Numbered from the stretch's first letter, positions 1 through 10,058 are shown. The stretch is 44,815 bases of DNA from Brevundimonas intermedia (GCF_027922165.1 NZ_BSFD01000003.1:23903-68717), one strand, 5' to 3'. Notes: a model not told the origin generated them from the letters alone. Made by a program: numbers and translations.

Positions 1-10
1 TCCGTTGTTT

Positions 11-59
11 CGTCGTCGCAGGTGTAATCAGGCCACGGCCTAGTCCAGCCGCGACGACG
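11..59 (-). other. Inverted repeat just downstream of rplO
   Basis: Nine-base arms CGTCGTCGC (11-19) and GCGACGACG (51-59) flank a 31-nt spacer that itself contains GGCCACGGCC. It starts 7 nt after the rplO stop on the transcribed minus strand. No T-run follows, so it is not a classic intrinsic terminator. It could be an RNA 3' end, a processing site, or chance in GC-rich DNA. secY would be expected next but lies outside the window. Confidence 0.35.
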
Positions 60-65
60 CGTTGC

Positions 66-659
66 TTAGGCCTTGGCGGCGGCGCGCTTGGTGCGGGCCG
101 AGATCTTGTTCTCGCCGCCGAGACGGGCCTTGGGAGCCGGAGCCTTGCCCTTGGCGGCGTTGCGCTTCTCGACGCGCGCAGCGGCCTTGGCTTCGGCTTC
201 GATACGTTGTTCCAGCACCGTGCCGCCGGCGGCTTCGATGGCCTTCTTGGCGCCGGCGGTGGCCGACCAGACGACCAGGTTCAGGGCTTGCTTGACTTCA
301 CCGGTGCCCAGCAGACGCACGCCGTCCTTGACGCGACGGATCACGCCTGCGGCGACCAGGGCGTCGCCCTTCAGTTCCGACTTGGCGTCCAGCTTGCCGG
401 CGTCGATGGCGTCTTGCAGGCGCCACAGGTTCACTTCGGCCAGCTTCAGGGCGTTCGGGTTGTTGAAGCCGCGCTTGGGCATACGCATGTACAGCGGCAT
501 CTGGCCGCCTTCGAAGCCCAGCAGGCTGACGCCGGTACGCGACTTCTGACCCTTGACGCCGCGGCCCGAGGTCTTGCCCTTGCCCGAACCGGGGCCACGG
601 CCGACACGCATGCGCTTCTTGTGCGCGCCTTCGTTGTCGCGGATTTCGTTCAGTTTCAT
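66..659 (-). CDS. rplO: 50S ribosomal protein L15
   Basis: L15 is a late-assembling 50S protein. The N-terminus is the typical [20 protein letters not shown] followed by the Gly/Lys-rich [18 protein letters not shown] segment and the [17 protein letters not shown] signature at about residues 49-65. At 197 aa it is longer than the usual 145-160 aa. The extra length is an Ala/Lys/Arg-rich tail from about residue 150. The start is supported by AAAGGAT 8 nt upstream. It is separated from rpmD by about 260 bp that hold a palindromic repeat, unlike every other junction in this operon. Confidence 0.97.
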   Translation of the reverse strand: MKLNEIRDNEGAHKKRMRVGRGPGSGKGKTSGRGVKGQKSRTGVSLLGFEGGQMPLYMRMPKRGFNNPNALKLAEVNLWRLQDAIDAGKLDAKSELKGDALVAAGVIRRVKDGVRLLGTGEVKQALNLVVWSATAGAKKAIEAAGGTVLEQRIEAEAKAAARVEKRNAAKGKAPAPKARLGGENKISARTKRAAAKA

Positions 660-723
660 ATGCCTGATCCTTTCGGGTGCTAGCGCCCGGACATCGTCCG
701 GACTCGGCGTTCAAAGTTTGTCT

Positions 724-910
724 TCTCCCTCCCCCTCGGGGGACGGTGGTCGGCGAAGCCGACCGGGTGGGAAGGGCTCAGCGAGCCAGTCCCGGATATC
801 TCAAGGTCGGGCGCTATAGCGGCTCCCCGAACAGCAGTAAAGGCGACTCTTGCCGAGCCGCCCCCACCTGGCCGCTTGCGCGACCTGCCCTCCCCCGAGG
901 GGGAGGGAGA
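724..910. repeat. Palindromic intergenic repeat (BIME/MITE-like), copy 1
   Basis: The ends are a perfect 20-bp inverted repeat: TCTCCCTCCCCCTCGGGGGA at 724-743 and its reverse complement at 891-910. Just inside is a small stem GTCG-GCGAAG-CCGAC followed by GGGTGGG, with a degenerate counterpart near the other end (about 870-885). The same architecture occurs at 33457-33615 and 44652-44801. There is no reading frame inside. It sits inside the spc part of the ribosomal operon. Short C/G palindromes of this kind are known as dispersed repeats in bacteria; the family here is unnamed. Confidence 0.75.
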
Positions 911-919
911 GTCTTTGTC

Positions 920-1108
920 TTACTTTTCGACGATCTCGGTCAGGTGGGCGACCTTGGCGATCATCCCACGAACCGAGGGGGTGTCTTCCAGGGTCGATTC
1001 ACGACCCAGGCGGTTCAGACCCAGGCCCACCAGGGTGGCGCGCTGGTCGTTCTTGCGGCGGATGGGCGAACCGGTCTGCTTGACGGTGACGGTCTTTTGC
1101 TCGGCCAT
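920..1108 (-). CDS. rpmD: 50S ribosomal protein L30
   Basis: The product is 62 aa, the normal size for L30. The core [28 protein letters not shown]... matches the family pattern V-x-Q-x-x-S-x-I-x(6)-Q-x-x-T-L-x-x-L-G-L-x-R. The start is the ATG at 1108, 2 nt after the rpsE stop. It is the last gene before the palindromic repeat that splits it from rplO. Confidence 0.95.
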   Translation of the reverse strand: MAEQKTVTVKQTGSPIRRKNDQRATLVGLGLNRLGRESTLEDTPSVRGMIAKVAHLTEIVEK

Positions 1109-1110
1109 GA

Positions 1111-1719
1111 TTAGGACTCCACAGCTTCGGGCGCCGAGGCGCCGTCGTTGCGACGGCCCATCAGATCCGCGACCTTCTTGCCGCGCTTGGACGCGACTTG
1201 ACGGGGCGAGGACTGGACCTTCAGCGCTTCGAACGTCGCGCGGATCATGTTGTAGGGGTTCGACGAACCGGTCGACTTGCCCACGACGTCCTGGACGCCG
1301 AGGGTTTCGAGCACGGCGCGCATCGGACCGCCCGCGATGACGCCGGTCCCGGGAGGGGCGGCGCGCATCATGATCTTGCCGGCGCCCCAACGGCCGTTGC
1401 CGTCGTGGTGCAGGGTGCGGTTCTCGCGCAGCGGAACGCGGATCATCGTCTTCTTGGCTTCTTCGGTCGCCTTGCGGATGGCTTCCGGCACTTCACGCGC
1501 CTTGCCGTGACCGAAGCCGACGCGGCCCTTGCCGTCGCCGACGACCATCAGGGCTGCGAAGCTGAAGCGACGGCCGCCTTTGACGGTGGCGGCGACGCGG
1601 TTGATGTGCACCAGCTTTTCGACGATGTCCGAATCCGGACCGTCGACTGCGGGAGCGTTGCGGTTGTCACGACGGTTGCGATCGTTGCCGCCGCCGCCGC
1701 GCTGGGGTTGATGCGCCAT
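1111..1719 (-). CDS. rpsE: 30S ribosomal protein S5
   Basis: S5 contributes to decoding accuracy and mRNA helicase activity of the 30S subunit. The double-stranded RNA-binding N-domain ([19 protein letters not shown], about residues 36-55) and the C-domain with [15 protein letters not shown] (about 124-138) are clear. The product is 202 aa with a Gly/Arg/Asn-rich N-terminal extension of about 25 residues. It lies 2 nt from rpmD and 12 nt from rplR. Confidence 0.97.
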   Translation of the reverse strand: MAHQPQRGGGGNDRNRRDNRNAPAVDGPDSDIVEKLVHINRVAATVKGGRRFSFAALMVVGDGKGRVGFGHGKAREVPEAIRKATEEAKKTMIRVPLRENRTLHHDGNGRWGAGKIMMRAAPPGTGVIAGGPMRAVLETLGVQDVVGKSTGSSNPYNMIRATFEALKVQSSPRQVASKRGKKVADLMGRRNDGASAPEAVES

Positions 1720-1731
1720 GCTTCGCGTCCC

Positions 1732-2088
1732 TTAGAAGTTCAGGCCGGCTTCGCGCGCGGCTTCCGCCAGCGCCTTGACCCGGCCGTGATAGATGTACTC
1801 GCCACGGTCGAAGACGACGTCCTTGACGCCCTTCTCGATGGCGCGTTCGGCGATCAGCTTGCCGATCGCGGCGGCGGCGGCCGTGTCCGAACCGCGCTTG
1901 CCCTTGCCGCCTTCCTGCGACGAGGCCGACGCGACGGTCACGCCCTGGGCGTCGTCGATGATCTGGGCCGAGATGTTCTTGTCCGAACGGTACACCGACA
2001 GGCGCAGACGGCCGTTGGCGACGGCCTTCAGGCGGCGACGGGTGCGCTCCGAGCGGCGCTTGGCTTGTTGTCGAAGAGAAAGAGCCAT
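1732..2088 (-). CDS. rplR: 50S ribosomal protein L18
   Basis: L18 binds 5S rRNA. The 118-aa product has the family's basic N-terminus ([18 protein letters not shown]) followed by [20 protein letters not shown] and the C-terminal [20 protein letters not shown](AREAGLNF). Size and order in the spc operon are normal. Confidence 0.97.
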   Translation of the reverse strand: MALSLRQQAKRRSERTRRRLKAVANGRLRLSVYRSDKNISAQIIDDAQGVTVASASSQEGGKGKRGSDTAAAAAIGKLIAERAIEKGVKDVVFDRGEYIYHGRVKALAEAAREAGLNF

Positions 2089-2091
2089 GAC

Positions 2092-2625
2092 TTACTTCTT
2101 CTTGCCTTCCTTGCGACGGACCTTTTCGCCCGCGTAACGGACGCCCTTGCCCTTGTAAGGCTCAGGCGGACGCAGCTTGCGGATGACCGCGGCGATCTGA
2201 CCGACAGCTTGTTTGTCAGCACCCAAGATCTTGATCTCGGTCTGCTTCGGAACAGCGAAGCTGACGCCGGCCGGGGGATCGATGTCGACTTCGTGCGAGA
2301 AGCCGAGCTGCAGCGACAGGGCGTTGCCCTTCATCGCGGCGCGGTAACCCACGCCGACCAGCTCAAGCGACTTCTCGAAGCCGGTGGTGACGCCGACGAC
2401 CATGTTGTCGACCAGGGTGCGCGACAGGCCCCACATCGCGCGACCGCGTTGCGTGTCCGTGCGCAGGCCCAGCGACAGCTCGTCGCCTTCGTGCGTGACT
2501 TCGATTTCCTCGGCGACGGTCCAGGAGCTCTCGCCCTTGGGGCCCTTCACGGAGACGGTCTGACCGTTGAGCGTGACAGTCACGCCCTTCGGCACAGCGA
2601 TGGTTTTTTTGCCAATACGGGACAT
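2092..2625 (-). CDS. rplF: 50S ribosomal protein L6
   Basis: The 177-aa product is the standard length. It begins [19 protein letters not shown] and ends with the conserved [19 protein letters not shown] motif (about residues 148-166), which contacts 23S rRNA near the sarcin-ricin loop. The two L6 repeats are both present. It is spaced 3 nt from rplR and 1 nt from rpsH. Confidence 0.97.
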   Translation of the reverse strand: MSRIGKKTIAVPKGVTVTLNGQTVSVKGPKGESSWTVAEEIEVTHEGDELSLGLRTDTQRGRAMWGLSRTLVDNMVVGVTTGFEKSLELVGVGYRAAMKGNALSLQLGFSHEVDIDPPAGVSFAVPKQTEIKILGADKQAVGQIAAVIRKLRPPEPYKGKGVRYAGEKVRRKEGKKK

Positions 2626-2626
2626 A

Positions 2627-3025
2627 TCAGTAGACCCTGCAGAGGACTTCGCCGCCGACGTTGGCGTCGCGGGCCGAAGCGTCGGACATGACGCCCTTCG
2701 AAGTCGAGAGGATCGAGATGCCGAGGCCGTTCTTGACGGGCTTCAGATCGCCGATCGCCGAATAGACGCGGCGGCCCGGCTTGGACACGCGTGCGATCTC
2801 GGCGATGACGGGCTGACCGTCGAAGTACTTCAGCTCGATCTCGAACTGCGGAAACTCACCCGGGTTCTGAACCAGGTTGTAGCCGCGGATGTAGCCTTCG
2901 TCCTGCAGCACGTCGAGGACGCGCTGGCGCAGACGGGAAGCGGGGGTCAGCACCTTGGAACGCTTGCGGGTCGCCGCGTTCTTGATGCGAGCGATCATGT
3001 CGCTCAGGGGATCGTTGATCATCAT
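2627..3025 (-). CDS. rpsH: 30S ribosomal protein S8
   Basis: The 132-aa product begins (M)[16 protein letters not shown], as in the family, and carries [20 protein letters not shown] (about 104-123), the C-terminal 16S rRNA-binding signature. In E. coli S8 also represses the spc operon; whether that happens here is not visible. Two in-frame ATGs (3025 and 3022) are both possible starts. AGGGGAG lies upstream. Confidence 0.97.
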   Translation of the reverse strand: MMINDPLSDMIARIKNAATRKRSKVLTPASRLRQRVLDVLQDEGYIRGYNLVQNPGEFPQFEIELKYFDGQPVIAEIARVSKPGRRVYSAIGDLKPVKNGLGISILSTSKGVMSDASARDANVGGEVLCRVY

Positions 3026-3040
3026 GTCTGTTCGCTCCCC

Positions 3041-3346
3041 TTACCAGCTGGACTTGGTCAGGCCAGGGATCTGGCCCTGGTTGCCGAGTTCACGCAGCGC
3101 AATCCGGCTCATCTTGAGCTTGCGATAGAACGCCCGCGGACGACCCGTCACTTCGCAACGGTTGCGAATGCGGCTCGGCGCGGAGTTGCGCGGCAGTTCA
3201 GCCAGCTTCAGGCGCGCATCGAAACGCTCCTCAAGCGGCAGGTTTTCATCGTTGGCGGTCGCCTTCAGGGCGGCCCGCTTCGCGGCATACTTCGCAACCA
3301 GGGCCTTGACGGCTTCGTTGCGGTTTACGGCGCTCTTCTTAGCCAT
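3041..3346 (-). CDS. rpsN: 30S ribosomal protein S14 (long, zinc-free form)
   Basis: At 101 aa this is the long C-minus form: it has no CxxC pairs and keeps the insertion [20 protein letters not shown]. The C-terminus [20 protein letters not shown] is the conserved S14 block. It lies between rpsH and rplE as usual. Confidence 0.97.
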   Translation of the reverse strand: MAKKSAVNRNEAVKALVAKYAAKRAALKATANDENLPLEERFDARLKLAELPRNSAPSRIRNRCEVTGRPRAFYRKLKMSRIALRELGNQGQIPGLTKSSW

Positions 3347-3365
3347 TGTTCTCTTCCCTTCCCGC

Positions 3366-3926
3366 TCAGTTCTTCACGAACGGGAACTTGAACTCGGTGA
3401 GGAGAGCCTTGGCTTCCTCATCGGTCTTGGCCGTGGTGCAGACGACAATGTCCATGCCCCACATCTGGTCGATCTGGTCGTAGTTGATTTCCGGGAACAC
3501 GATGTGTTCCTTCAGACCGGTGGCGTAGTTGCCGCGACCGTCAAACGACGTGCCCTTCAGACCACGGAAATCCTTCACGCGCGGCAGCGCGATCGTGATG
3601 AACCGGTCCAGGAACTCGTACATCTGGTCGCCGCGCAGGGTGACCTTGCCGCCGATGACCATGCCTTCACGCAGCTTGAAGCCGGCGATGGAGTTACGGG
3701 CCTTGGTGGCGACGGCCTTCTGACCGGCGATGGCCGTCAGATCCTTGAGGGCGGCGTTCGCCTTCTTGGAGTCCGCGACGGCTTCGCCGATGCCCATGTT
3801 CAGGACGATCTTGTCCAGCTTGGGCACCTGCATTTCGTTCGTGTAGCCGAACTTTTCCTTCAGCACCTGGCGGATGCGCGCCTGGTACTCGCCCTTGAGG
3901 CGCGGAGTGTACTTCTCGGTAGCCAT
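3366..3926 (-). CDS. rplE: 50S ribosomal protein L5
   Basis: L5 binds 5S rRNA and contacts the P-site tRNA. The 186-aa product has [16 protein letters not shown] (about 34-49), [16 protein letters not shown] and the C-terminal [20 protein letters not shown]. The start ATG at 3926 overlaps the rplX stop by 1 nt, indicating translational coupling. Confidence 0.97.
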   Translation of the reverse strand: MATEKYTPRLKGEYQARIRQVLKEKFGYTNEMQVPKLDKIVLNMGIGEAVADSKKANAALKDLTAIAGQKAVATKARNSIAGFKLREGMVIGGKVTLRGDQMYEFLDRFITIALPRVKDFRGLKGTSFDGRGNYATGLKEHIVFPEINYDQIDQMWGMDIVVCTTAKTDEEAKALLTEFKFPFVKN

Positions 3927-4234
3927 CAGATGACGTCTCCCGTCGTCTTGGCGATGCGGACCTTGGTGTCCCCATCGATCTTGAAGCCGACGCGGGTCGC
4001 CTTGCCGTTGGCGTCGGCGATCGCGACGTTCGACAGGTGAAGCGAGGCTTCCTTGTTCTTGATGCCGCCCTGCGGGTCAGCCTGGCTCGGGCGCGTGTGG
4101 CGCTGAACCATGTTGACGCCTTCAACCAGGACGCGGTTTTCGGTGGGCAGGACCTTCAGCACGTTGCCCGTGCGGCCCTTGTCCTTGCCGGTGAGGACGA
4201 CGACGCGGTCGCCTTTCTTGATCTTGGCGGCCAT
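3926..4234 (-). CDS. rplX: 50S ribosomal protein L24
   Basis: The 102-aa product has the N-terminal KOW motif [20 protein letters not shown] (residues 4-23), typical of this assembly-initiating 50S protein. Its stop overlaps the rplE start by 1 nt, and it lies 1 nt from rplN. Confidence 0.97.
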   Translation of the reverse strand: MAAKIKKGDRVVVLTGKDKGRTGNVLKVLPTENRVLVEGVNMVQRHTRPSQADPQGGIKNKEASLHLSNVAIADANGKATRVGFKIDGDTKVRIAKTTGDVI

Positions 4235-4235
4235 G

Positions 4236-4604
4236 TTACAGGACCTCCGGAGCCAGCGAGATGATCTTCATGTGGTTCTTGGCGCGCAGTTCGCGGGGAA
4301 CCGGGCCGAAGATCCGCGTGCCGACAGGCTCGTTCTGCTTGTTGACGATGACGGCGGCCGACTTGTCAAAACGAATGACCGAGCCGTCCTTGCGTTGGAT
4401 GTCCTTGGCGGTGCGCACGACGATGGCGCGAACAACGTCGCCCTTCTTCACACGGCCGCGCGGGATGGCTTCCTTCACGGAGGCGACGATTGTGTCGCCG
4501 ATCGAGGCGTAGCGGCGCTTGGAGCCGCCCAACACCTTGATGCACATGACCCGGCGGGCGCCCGAATTATCGGCCACTTCCAGGTTAGTTTGCATCTGGA
4601 TCAT
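4236..4604 (-). CDS. rplN: 50S ribosomal protein L14
   Basis: The 122-aa product is the exact usual length. It begins [20 protein letters not shown] and contains the conserved [15 protein letters not shown] and the C-terminal [20 protein letters not shown]. It is one of the most conserved ribosomal proteins. Confidence 0.98.
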   Translation of the reverse strand: MIQMQTNLEVADNSGARRVMCIKVLGGSKRRYASIGDTIVASVKEAIPRGRVKKGDVVRAIVVRTAKDIQRKDGSVIRFDKSAAVIVNKQNEPVGTRIFGPVPRELRAKNHMKIISLAPEVL

Positions 4605-4622
4605 AAGATCAGATCCTTCTGA

Positions 4623-4865
4623 TTACGAGGCGGAGGCGTTGGAAAGGACTTCCCAGCGCTTCAACTTGGACTTCGGGGCGCACTCGACGATGCGAGCAAT
4701 GTCGCCGACTTTGAGCGCGTTGGCTTCGTCGTGGGCGTGATACTTCTTCGAAAGACGAACGATCTTCTTCAGAACCGGGTGAAGCAGCGTGCGCTCCACC
4801 TTCACGACGACGGTCTTGTCGCCCTTGTCGGACACGACCACGCCTTCAAGAATTCGCTTGGGCAT
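4623..4865 (-). CDS. rpsQ: 30S ribosomal protein S17
   Basis: The 80-aa product has an OB-fold with [19 protein letters not shown] (about 8-26) and the KKYHAHDE motif (about 40-47). The start is taken at ATG 4865 (MPKRILEG) because a longer reading frame to 4943 would overlap rpmC with a non-conserved extension. A TTCGTTTC-containing 10-nt gap separates it from rpmC. Confidence 0.96.
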   Translation of the reverse strand: MPKRILEGVVVSDKGDKTVVVKVERTLLHPVLKKIVRLSKKYHAHDEANALKVGDIARIVECAPKSKLKRWEVLSNASAS

Positions 4866-4875
4866 ATTCGTTTCC

Positions 4876-5073
4876 TTACGAGGCCGCACGCTTCTCGCGC
4901 AGAAGCGTCGAGATGCGGGCGATGTCTTTGCGGACTTCACCAACGCGGTGAGTCTTTTCCATTTGGCCGGTGGCCGCCTGGAAGCGCAGGTTGAACTGTT
5001 CCTTCTTGAGCTTCAGCAGCTCGTCGGAAAGTTGGTCGGTCGTTTGCGACCGCAGATCGGCGATCTTGGTCAT
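4876..5073 (-). CDS. rpmC: 50S ribosomal protein L29
   Basis: The 65-aa product has the L29 signature [20 protein letters not shown] followed by [13 protein letters not shown]29 sits at the peptide exit tunnel, next to the binding sites of trigger factor and SRP. The start overlaps the rplP stop by 1 nt. Confidence 0.96.
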   Translation of the reverse strand: MTKIADLRSQTTDQLSDELLKLKKEQFNLRFQAATGQMEKTHRVGEVRKDIARISTLLREKRAAS

Positions 5074-5513
5074 TAGGCGGCTACCTCGACATGGGCGATG
5101 CCGGCGTCGATGCGGGTCACGACCTTGGTGCGGACCGGCAGCTTGGCGGCGCCGAGACGGAGGGCTTCACGGGCGACTTCGTCCGTGACACCGTCGATTT
5201 CAAACAGGATGCGGCCCGGGTGGCAACGCGCGGCCCAATGGTCCACGGCGCCCTTGCCCTTACCCATCCGGACTTCGGCCGGCTTGCCCGTGACGGGCAG
5301 GTCGGGGAAGACGCGGATCCAGACGCGGCCCTGGCGCTTCATCTGGCGGGTGATCGCGCGGCGAGCCGCTTCGATCTGACGCGCGGTGATGCGTTCCGGC
5401 TCCAGCGTCTTCAGGCCGTACGACCCGAAGTTCAGCGAGAAGCCGCCCTTGGCCGAGCCGTGGATGCGGCCCTTGAAGGCCTTGCGGTACTTGGTCTTCT
5501 TCGGTTGCAACAT
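5073..5513 (-). CDS. rplP: 50S ribosomal protein L16
   Basis: The 146-aa product begins [20 protein letters not shown] and has the conserved [20 protein letters not shown] and [20 protein letters not shown] blocks. L16 organises the A-site region of 23S rRNA. It is spaced 3 nt from rpsC. Confidence 0.98.
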   Translation of the reverse strand: MLQPKKTKYRKAFKGRIHGSAKGGFSLNFGSYGLKTLEPERITARQIEAARRAITRQMKRQGRVWIRVFPDLPVTGKPAEVRMGKGKGAVDHWAARCHPGRILFEIDGVTDEVAREALRLGAAKLPVRTKVVTRIDAGIAHVEVAA

Positions 5514-5516
5514 GAC

Positions 5517-6272
5517 TTAGTTCTCACGTCCCCGGTCGCGACGCGGACCGCGGTCGCCACGGGGGCCGCCGCGTTCGCGGCCTTCGTTCGAGGACGGACC
5601 CGACGCTTCCTGGGCCCAACGCTTGTCCTGGGCCATCGGATCGTGCTCGAGCACTTCACCCTTAAACACCCAGACCTTCACGCCGATGATGCCGTAGGTC
5701 GTCTTGGCTTCATAGAAGCCATAGTCGATGTCGGCCCGCAGGGTGTGAAGCGGCACGCGACCTTCGCGATACCATTCCATCCGCGCGATTTCAGCGCCGC
5801 CCAGACGACCCGAGACATTCATCCGAATGCCCTTGGCGCCCAAACGCATCGCCGACTGCATCGACCGCTTCATCGCACGACGGAATGCAACACGACGTTC
5901 CAGCTGCTGCGCGATGTTCTCGGCGATCAGCTGAGCATCGGTTTCCGGCTTGCGGACTTCGATGATGTTCAGGTGAACTTCACCCTCGGTGCGCGCCGAG
6001 ATGTCCTTGCGGAGCTTCTCGATGTCAGCGCCCTTCTTACCGATCACGACACCCGGACGGGCGGCGTAGATGGTGATCCGGCACTTCTTGTGAGGGCGCT
6101 CGATGATGATGCGCGACACGCCGGCGGCGGCCAGACGTTCCCGCAGCCACTCGCGCAGCTTCAGGTCCTGGTGCAGCAGGCGGGAATAGTCGGCGCCGGC
6201 GGCGAACCAACGGCTGTCCCACGTACGGTTCACGCCGAGGCGCAGACCGATCGGATTGATTTTCTGACCCAT
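5517..6272 (-). CDS. rpsC: 30S ribosomal protein S3
   Basis: S3 forms part of the mRNA entry tunnel. The KH domain with [17 protein letters not shown] (about 71-87) and the C-domain [20 protein letters not shown] are present. The 251-aa product ends in an Arg/Gly/Asp-rich low-complexity tail from about residue 220, longer than in E. coli but common in alphaproteobacteria. The start overlaps the rplV stop by 1 nt. Confidence 0.97.
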   Translation of the reverse strand: MGQKINPIGLRLGVNRTWDSRWFAAGADYSRLLHQDLKLREWLRERLAAAGVSRIIIERPHKKCRITIYAARPGVVIGKKGADIEKLRKDISARTEGEVHLNIIEVRKPETDAQLIAENIAQQLERRVAFRRAMKRSMQSAMRLGAKGIRMNVSGRLGGAEIARMEWYREGRVPLHTLRADIDYGFYEAKTTYGIIGVKVWVFKGEVLEHDPMAQDKRWAQEASGPSSNEGRERGGPRGDRGPRRDRGREN

Positions 6273-6652
6273 CAGGCGGCCTCGCCGGCTTCACGGACCA
6301 CGATGGTGATCTCGCTGAACGGTTTCAGGATGCGCGACGAACGGCCACGAGCACGGCTCGCGAAACGCTTCATCACCAGGTTCTTGCCCACGAAGGCCTC
6401 GGCGACGACGAGGTTGTCGATGTCGAGGTTGTGGTTGTTCTCAGCGTTCGAGATCGCCGAATACAGGACCTTGCGGACGTCAGTCGCGATACGCTTACGG
6501 CTGAATTCCAGCTCGTTCAGCGCCTTCTGAACCGGCATGCCGCGGATCGATGCGGCGACCAGGTTCAGCTTTTGCGGGCTGATGCGCACGTTGACCAGCT
6601 TGGCGCGGGCCTCGGTCGGGGCGACCCGACGAATGTTCTTGGTCTGGGCCAT
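6272..6652 (-). CDS. rplV: 50S ribosomal protein L22
   Basis: L22 lines the exit tunnel with its beta-hairpin. The 126-aa product has [20 protein letters not shown] near residues 27-46 and the hairpin-tip block [20 protein letters not shown]. Length and neighbours are normal. Confidence 0.97.
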   Translation of the reverse strand: MAQTKNIRRVAPTEARAKLVNVRISPQKLNLVAASIRGMPVQKALNELEFSRKRIATDVRKVLYSAISNAENNHNLDIDNLVVAEAFVGKNLVMKRFASRARGRSSRILKPFSEITIVVREAGEAA

Positions 6653-6655
6653 CAG

Positions 6656-6934
6656 TTACTTCCTTTTGGCCTTCTTGTCCGCCGCGTGACCCGGGAAGTT
6701 CCGGGTCGGGGCGAACTCGCCGAGCTTCATGCCGACCATCTCTTCCGAGACCGACACGGGCACGTGCTTCTGACCGTTATGGACGCCGAACGTCAGACCG
6801 ACGAACTGCGGCAGGATGGTGGAGCGGCGCGACCAGGTCTTGATCACGTCCTTGCGGCCCGACGTTTGAACGGCGTCGGCCTTCTTGAGCAGATACCCGT
6901 CGACAAACGGGCCTTTCCAGGAGGAGCGGGCCAT
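6656..6934 (-). CDS. rpsS: 30S ribosomal protein S19
   Basis: The 92-aa product begins [19 protein letters not shown] and contains [20 protein letters not shown] and [16 protein letters not shown], the complete S19 signature. S19 sits in the head of the 30S subunit with S13. Confidence 0.98.
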   Translation of the reverse strand: MARSSWKGPFVDGYLLKKADAVQTSGRKDVIKTWSRRSTILPQFVGLTFGVHNGQKHVPVSVSEEMVGMKLGEFAPTRNFPGHAADKKAKRK

Positions 6935-6936
6935 TC

Positions 6937-7773
6937 TTAGCGAGCCTTCTTAACGTGGCGGGTACGGATGATGTACTTGTCCGTAGCCTTGTTCTTGCGG
7001 GTACGAGTGCCCTTGGTGTCCTTACCCCACGGCGTGACGGGGGTGCGACCACCAGAGGTCCGGCCTTCACCACCACCGTGCGGGTGGTCGATCGGGTTCA
7101 TGGCGACGCCGCGGACGTGCGGGCGGAAGCCCATGTGACGCTTGCGACCGGCCTTGCCCAGGTTCTGGTTCATGTGGTCGGGGTTCGAAACCGCGCCCAC
7201 CGTGGCCATGCAGCCGTCCAGAACCATGCGCAGCTCGCCCGAGCCGAGGCGGATCTGGGCGTAGCCCTGATCGCGACCCACCAGTTGGGCGTAGGCGCCG
7301 GCCGAACGGGCCAGCTGAGCGCCCTTGCCCGGCTTCATCTCGATGTTGTGGATGATCGTACCCACCGGCATCGAACGAAGCGGCATGGCGTTGCCCGGCT
7401 TCACGTCGGTCTTTTCGCCCGCGATCACCACGTCGCCGGCCTTAAGGCGTTGGGGCGCGATGATGTAGGTCTTCTCGCCGTCTTCGTAGGTCACGAGGGC
7501 GATGAAGGCCGTGCGGTTCGGATCGTATTCCAGACGCTCGACCGTGCCGACCATGTCCCACTTGCGACGCTTGAAGTCGATCTTGCGGTACAGGGTCTTG
7601 GCGCCGCCGCCGCGGAAGCGGACCGCGATGCGACCGCCCTGCCCGCGTCCGCCCGACTTGGTCAGGCCTTCGGTCAGCGACTTTTCCGGACGGCCCTTGT
7701 GGAGCTCCGAACGGTCGACCAGCACGAGGGCGCGACGGCCCGGCGAGGTCGGATTGTAATGTTTCAAGGCCAT
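6937..7773 (-). CDS. rplB: 50S ribosomal protein L2
   Basis: L2 is required for peptidyl transfer and subunit joining. The 278-aa product contains the catalytic-centre block [13 protein letters not shown] (about 227-239), including the conserved histidine, followed by [19 protein letters not shown]. Length is within one or two residues of the usual. Confidence 0.98.
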   Translation of the reverse strand: MALKHYNPTSPGRRALVLVDRSELHKGRPEKSLTEGLTKSGGRGQGGRIAVRFRGGGAKTLYRKIDFKRRKWDMVGTVERLEYDPNRTAFIALVTYEDGEKTYIIAPQRLKAGDVVIAGEKTDVKPGNAMPLRSMPVGTIIHNIEMKPGKGAQLARSAGAYAQLVGRDQGYAQIRLGSGELRMVLDGCMATVGAVSNPDHMNQNLGKAGRKRHMGFRPHVRGVAMNPIDHPHGGGEGRTSGGRTPVTPWGKDTKGTRTRKNKATDKYIIRTRHVKKAR

Positions 7774-7777
7774 CTGA

Positions 7778-8080
7778 TCAGAGCCCCGTGGTCACGTCGA
7801 TCGACTGGCCGTCGGCCAGGGTCACGATTGCTTTTTTGATGTCCACGCGACGACCCAGGATACCCCGGAAGCGCTTGGTCTTACCCTTTTGAACCAGGGT
7901 GTTGACCTTCAGGACGTTGACTTTGAACAGGCTTTCGACCGCCGCGGCGATCTCGTCCTTGGTCGCCGTGTCGGCGACGCGGAAGACGACCTTGTTCTGC
8001 TCGGACAGGATCGTGGCCTTTTCGGTGATCACCGGAGCCAGGATGGTGTCGTAGTGCTTGGCGGTAGGTTGAGCGGCCAT
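7778..8080 (-). CDS. rplW: 50S ribosomal protein L23
   Basis: The 100-aa product begins with a short alphaproteobacterial N-terminus, then [35 protein letters not shown] and the conserved hairpin [20 protein letters not shown] follow. L23 is the exit-tunnel docking site for trigger factor. The start overlaps the rplD stop by 1 nt. Confidence 0.97.
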   Translation of the reverse strand: MAAQPTAKHYDTILAPVITEKATILSEQNKVVFRVADTATKDEIAAAVESLFKVNVLKVNTLVQKGKTKRFRGILGRRVDIKKAIVTLADGQSIDVTTGL

Positions 8081-8718
8081 TACGCGGCTTCCTTATCGCT
8101 GAAGCGGGCTTCGATCGCCTCGATAGCGGCCTTGGTCAGCACCAGCTTGTCAGCCCGCAGGATGTCATAGACGTTCAGGCCGGCGTTCGGCAGCACGTCG
8201 ATGTGCGGGATGTTGCGTGCGGCCAGGCCGAAGTTCGTGTCGACTTCCGGACCCGCGATGATGAGAGCCTTGGTCCAGCCCAGCTTGCCGAGCGTCTCGC
8301 GCAGCGAGGCGGTCTTGGCTTCCTTGACCGAGACGGTGTCGACGACGATCAGGTCGCCCGACTTCACCTTGGAGGACAGGGCGTGACGCAGAGCGAGCGC
8401 GCGGATCTTCTTCGGCAGCGAGAAGCCGTGGTCGCGAACGACCGGACCAAAGGCGCGCGAACCGCCGACGAACTGCGGTGCACGGCGCGAACCGTGACGA
8501 GCGCCGCCGGTGCCCTTTTGCTTGTACATCTTCTTGCCCGTACGAGAATTCTCGTTGCGGGTTTGAACCTTGTGCGTACCGGCGCGGCGCTTGGCCAGTT
8601 GCCAGTTGACGGTGCGGGCCAGGATGTCGCCGCGGATGTCAGAGATGCCGAAGACGGCGTCCGACAGTTCCACGTCGCCAGCGGCCTTGCCGTCGAGTTG
8701 GATGACAGAGAGTTTCAT
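8080..8718 (-). CDS. rplD: 50S ribosomal protein L4
   Basis: The 212-aa product has the tunnel-facing loop [20 protein letters not shown] (about 63-82) and [20 protein letters not shown]. In E. coli L4 autoregulates the S10 operon; the leader here is about 220 nt and could hold such a site, but none was recognised. Confidence 0.97.
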   Translation of the reverse strand: MKLSVIQLDGKAAGDVELSDAVFGISDIRGDILARTVNWQLAKRRAGTHKVQTRNENSRTGKKMYKQKGTGGARHGSRRAPQFVGGSRAFGPVVRDHGFSLPKKIRALALRHALSSKVKSGDLIVVDTVSVKEAKTASLRETLGKLGWTKALIIAGPEVDTNFGLAARNIPHIDVLPNAGLNVYDILRADKLVLTKAAIEAIEARFSDKEAA

Positions 8719-9467
8719 TACGCTTCACCGCCTTCGGTCGCTTCGACGGGGGCTTCTTCAGCCGGGGTCGAGGCGGGTTGAGCAGCAGACTTGCTCGACT
8801 TCAGCGCACCGGGGAACGGAGCGTCAGCCGGACGAGCCTTCTTGATGGCGTCGCGAACCTTGACGTAGCTGCCGTCGTGACCGGGGACAGCGCCCTTGAT
8901 CAGGATCAGGCCACGCTCGGCGTCCACGCGGACGACGGTCAGGTTCTGGGTGGTGACGGTTTCGGTCCCGTAGTGACCGGCCATCTTCTTGCCAGGGAAG
9001 GTGCGACCCGGGTCCTGACGGTTACCCGTCGAACCGTGCGAACGGTGCGAGACCGAGACGCCGTGGGTGGCGCGAAGGCCGCCGAAGTTCCAGCGCTTCA
9101 TAGCGCCGGCGAAACCCTTACCGATGGTCTCGCCCTGGATGTCGACCTTCTGGCCCACCAGGAAGTGTTCGGCCGACAGTTCGGCGCCCACGTCCAGCAG
9201 ACCGTCCGCATCAACGCGGAACTCGGTCACATAGGCCTTGGGCTCGACTTCCGCCTTGGCGAAGGTCTCGCGTTGAGCCTTGTTGGTGTTCTTAGCCTTC
9301 TTCGTGCCAGCGCCCAGCTGGAGAGCGACGTAACCGTCACGCTCCTGGGTACGTTGGCCGACGACCTGGCAGCCGTCGAGCTGCAGCACAGTGACCGGTA
9401 CGTGCGCGCCGTCATCGGCGAACACGCGGGTCATGCCCAGCTTCTTGGCGATCACGCCCGTGCGCAT
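8718..9467 (-). CDS. rplC: 50S ribosomal protein L3
   Basis: The 249-aa product begins [16 protein letters not shown] and contains [20 protein letters not shown] and the loop with [20 protein letters not shown] (about 141-160), which reaches toward the peptidyl transferase centre and carries the glutamine often methylated by PrmB. The C-terminus has an extra Ser/Ala/Glu-rich acidic tail of about 27 residues. Confidence 0.97.
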   Translation of the reverse strand: MRTGVIAKKLGMTRVFADDGAHVPVTVLQLDGCQVVGQRTQERDGYVALQLGAGTKKAKNTNKAQRETFAKAEVEPKAYVTEFRVDADGLLDVGAELSAEHFLVGQKVDIQGETIGKGFAGAMKRWNFGGLRATHGVSVSHRSHGSTGNRQDPGRTFPGKKMAGHYGTETVTTQNLTVVRVDAERGLILIKGAVPGHDGSYVKVRDAIKKARPADAPFPGALKSSKSAAQPASTPAEEAPVEATEGGEA

Positions 9468-9488
9468 CGGATCCCGCCTCTTTCTACT

Positions 9489-9794
9489 TTAAATCTTGAT
9501 CTCGACGTCCACACCGGCGGACAGGTCGAGCTTCATGAGCGCGTCCACGGTCTGCGGGGTGGGGTCGATGATGTCGAGCACGCGTTTGTGCGTGCGGATT
9601 TCAAACTGCTCACGCGACTTCTTATCGACGTGCGGCGAGCGGTTCACGGTGAACTTCTCGATCAGGGTCGGCAGCGGAATCGGACCGCGAACGGTCGCGC
9701 CGGTGCGCTTGGCGGTATTAACGATCTCGCGCGTCGAGAAATCGAGGACGCGGTGATCAAAGGCCTTGAGCCTGATGCGGATGCTTTGATCCAT
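9489..9794 (-). CDS. rpsJ: 30S ribosomal protein S10
   Basis: The 101-aa product begins [20 protein letters not shown] and contains [21 protein letters not shown]10 acts in the 30S head and also as the NusE antitermination factor. The ATG at 9794 is chosen over an upstream in-frame ATG because the protein then starts as in the family. It is the first gene of the ribosomal cluster. tuf, which often precedes it in this class, is absent. Confidence 0.97.
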   Translation of the reverse strand: MDQSIRIRLKAFDHRVLDFSTREIVNTAKRTGATVRGPIPLPTLIEKFTVNRSPHVDKKSREQFEIRTHKRVLDIIDPTPQTVDALMKLDLSAGVDVEIKI

Positions 9795-9852
9795 ATCGGT
9801 GCTTACTTCCAATGCGGTCGGAGGACCGCGTCCCTGTGAACCATTTCAAAGA

Positions 9853-9877
9853 CCGAAGGCCTTCGGGCAAAAAGCCC
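9853..9877. other. Two small adjacent palindromes in the rpsJ leader
   Basis: CCGAAGGCCTTCGG (9853-9866) is a perfect 14-bp palindrome. It runs directly into GGGC-AAAAA-GCCC (9865-9877). Both lie in the presumed rpsJ mRNA leader, about 60-85 nt before the start codon. Leader structures in S10 operons can mediate autoregulation; no conserved L4-leader fold was recognised. The rest of 9795-10029 shows nothing else that I can name. Confidence 0.3.
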
Positions 9878-10029
9878 TCAGGGAACGCAAATCCGCAAAA
9901 ACGATCGGCCCACGCAGTCGCCCGCGAAGGCCGTTGAAATCCCAAGAAGCTGCAAAGAACAGTGACTTAGGTCGTTCCTGCGGACCGCGTTTGCAGCGAA
10001 CTGCACAGCCGGTCCAACAAGAGTGGTGG

Positions 10030-10058
10030 CTTATGCCTATCGATTCTGATTTCGTCAA
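10030..10058 (-). promoter_or_regulatory. Candidate promoter of the S10-spc operon
   Basis: On the minus strand TTGACG (10053-10058) is followed after exactly 17 nt by CATAAG (10030-10035). The -35 is near consensus and the -10 is weaker. It would give a leader of roughly 220-230 nt before rpsJ, and it lies between the end of the thioesterase gene and rpsJ, where a promoter for the operon is required. Confidence 0.45.

Noticed and set aside
1198..2691. Long plus-strand reading frame opposite rpsE, rplR and rplF
   Set aside because: It is a shadow of high-GC ribosomal genes; its product is low-complexity and unlike any family.
5091..6530. Long plus-strand reading frame opposite rplP, rpsC and rplV
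   Set aside because: Same reason: antisense shadow, no start signal, no recognisable domain.
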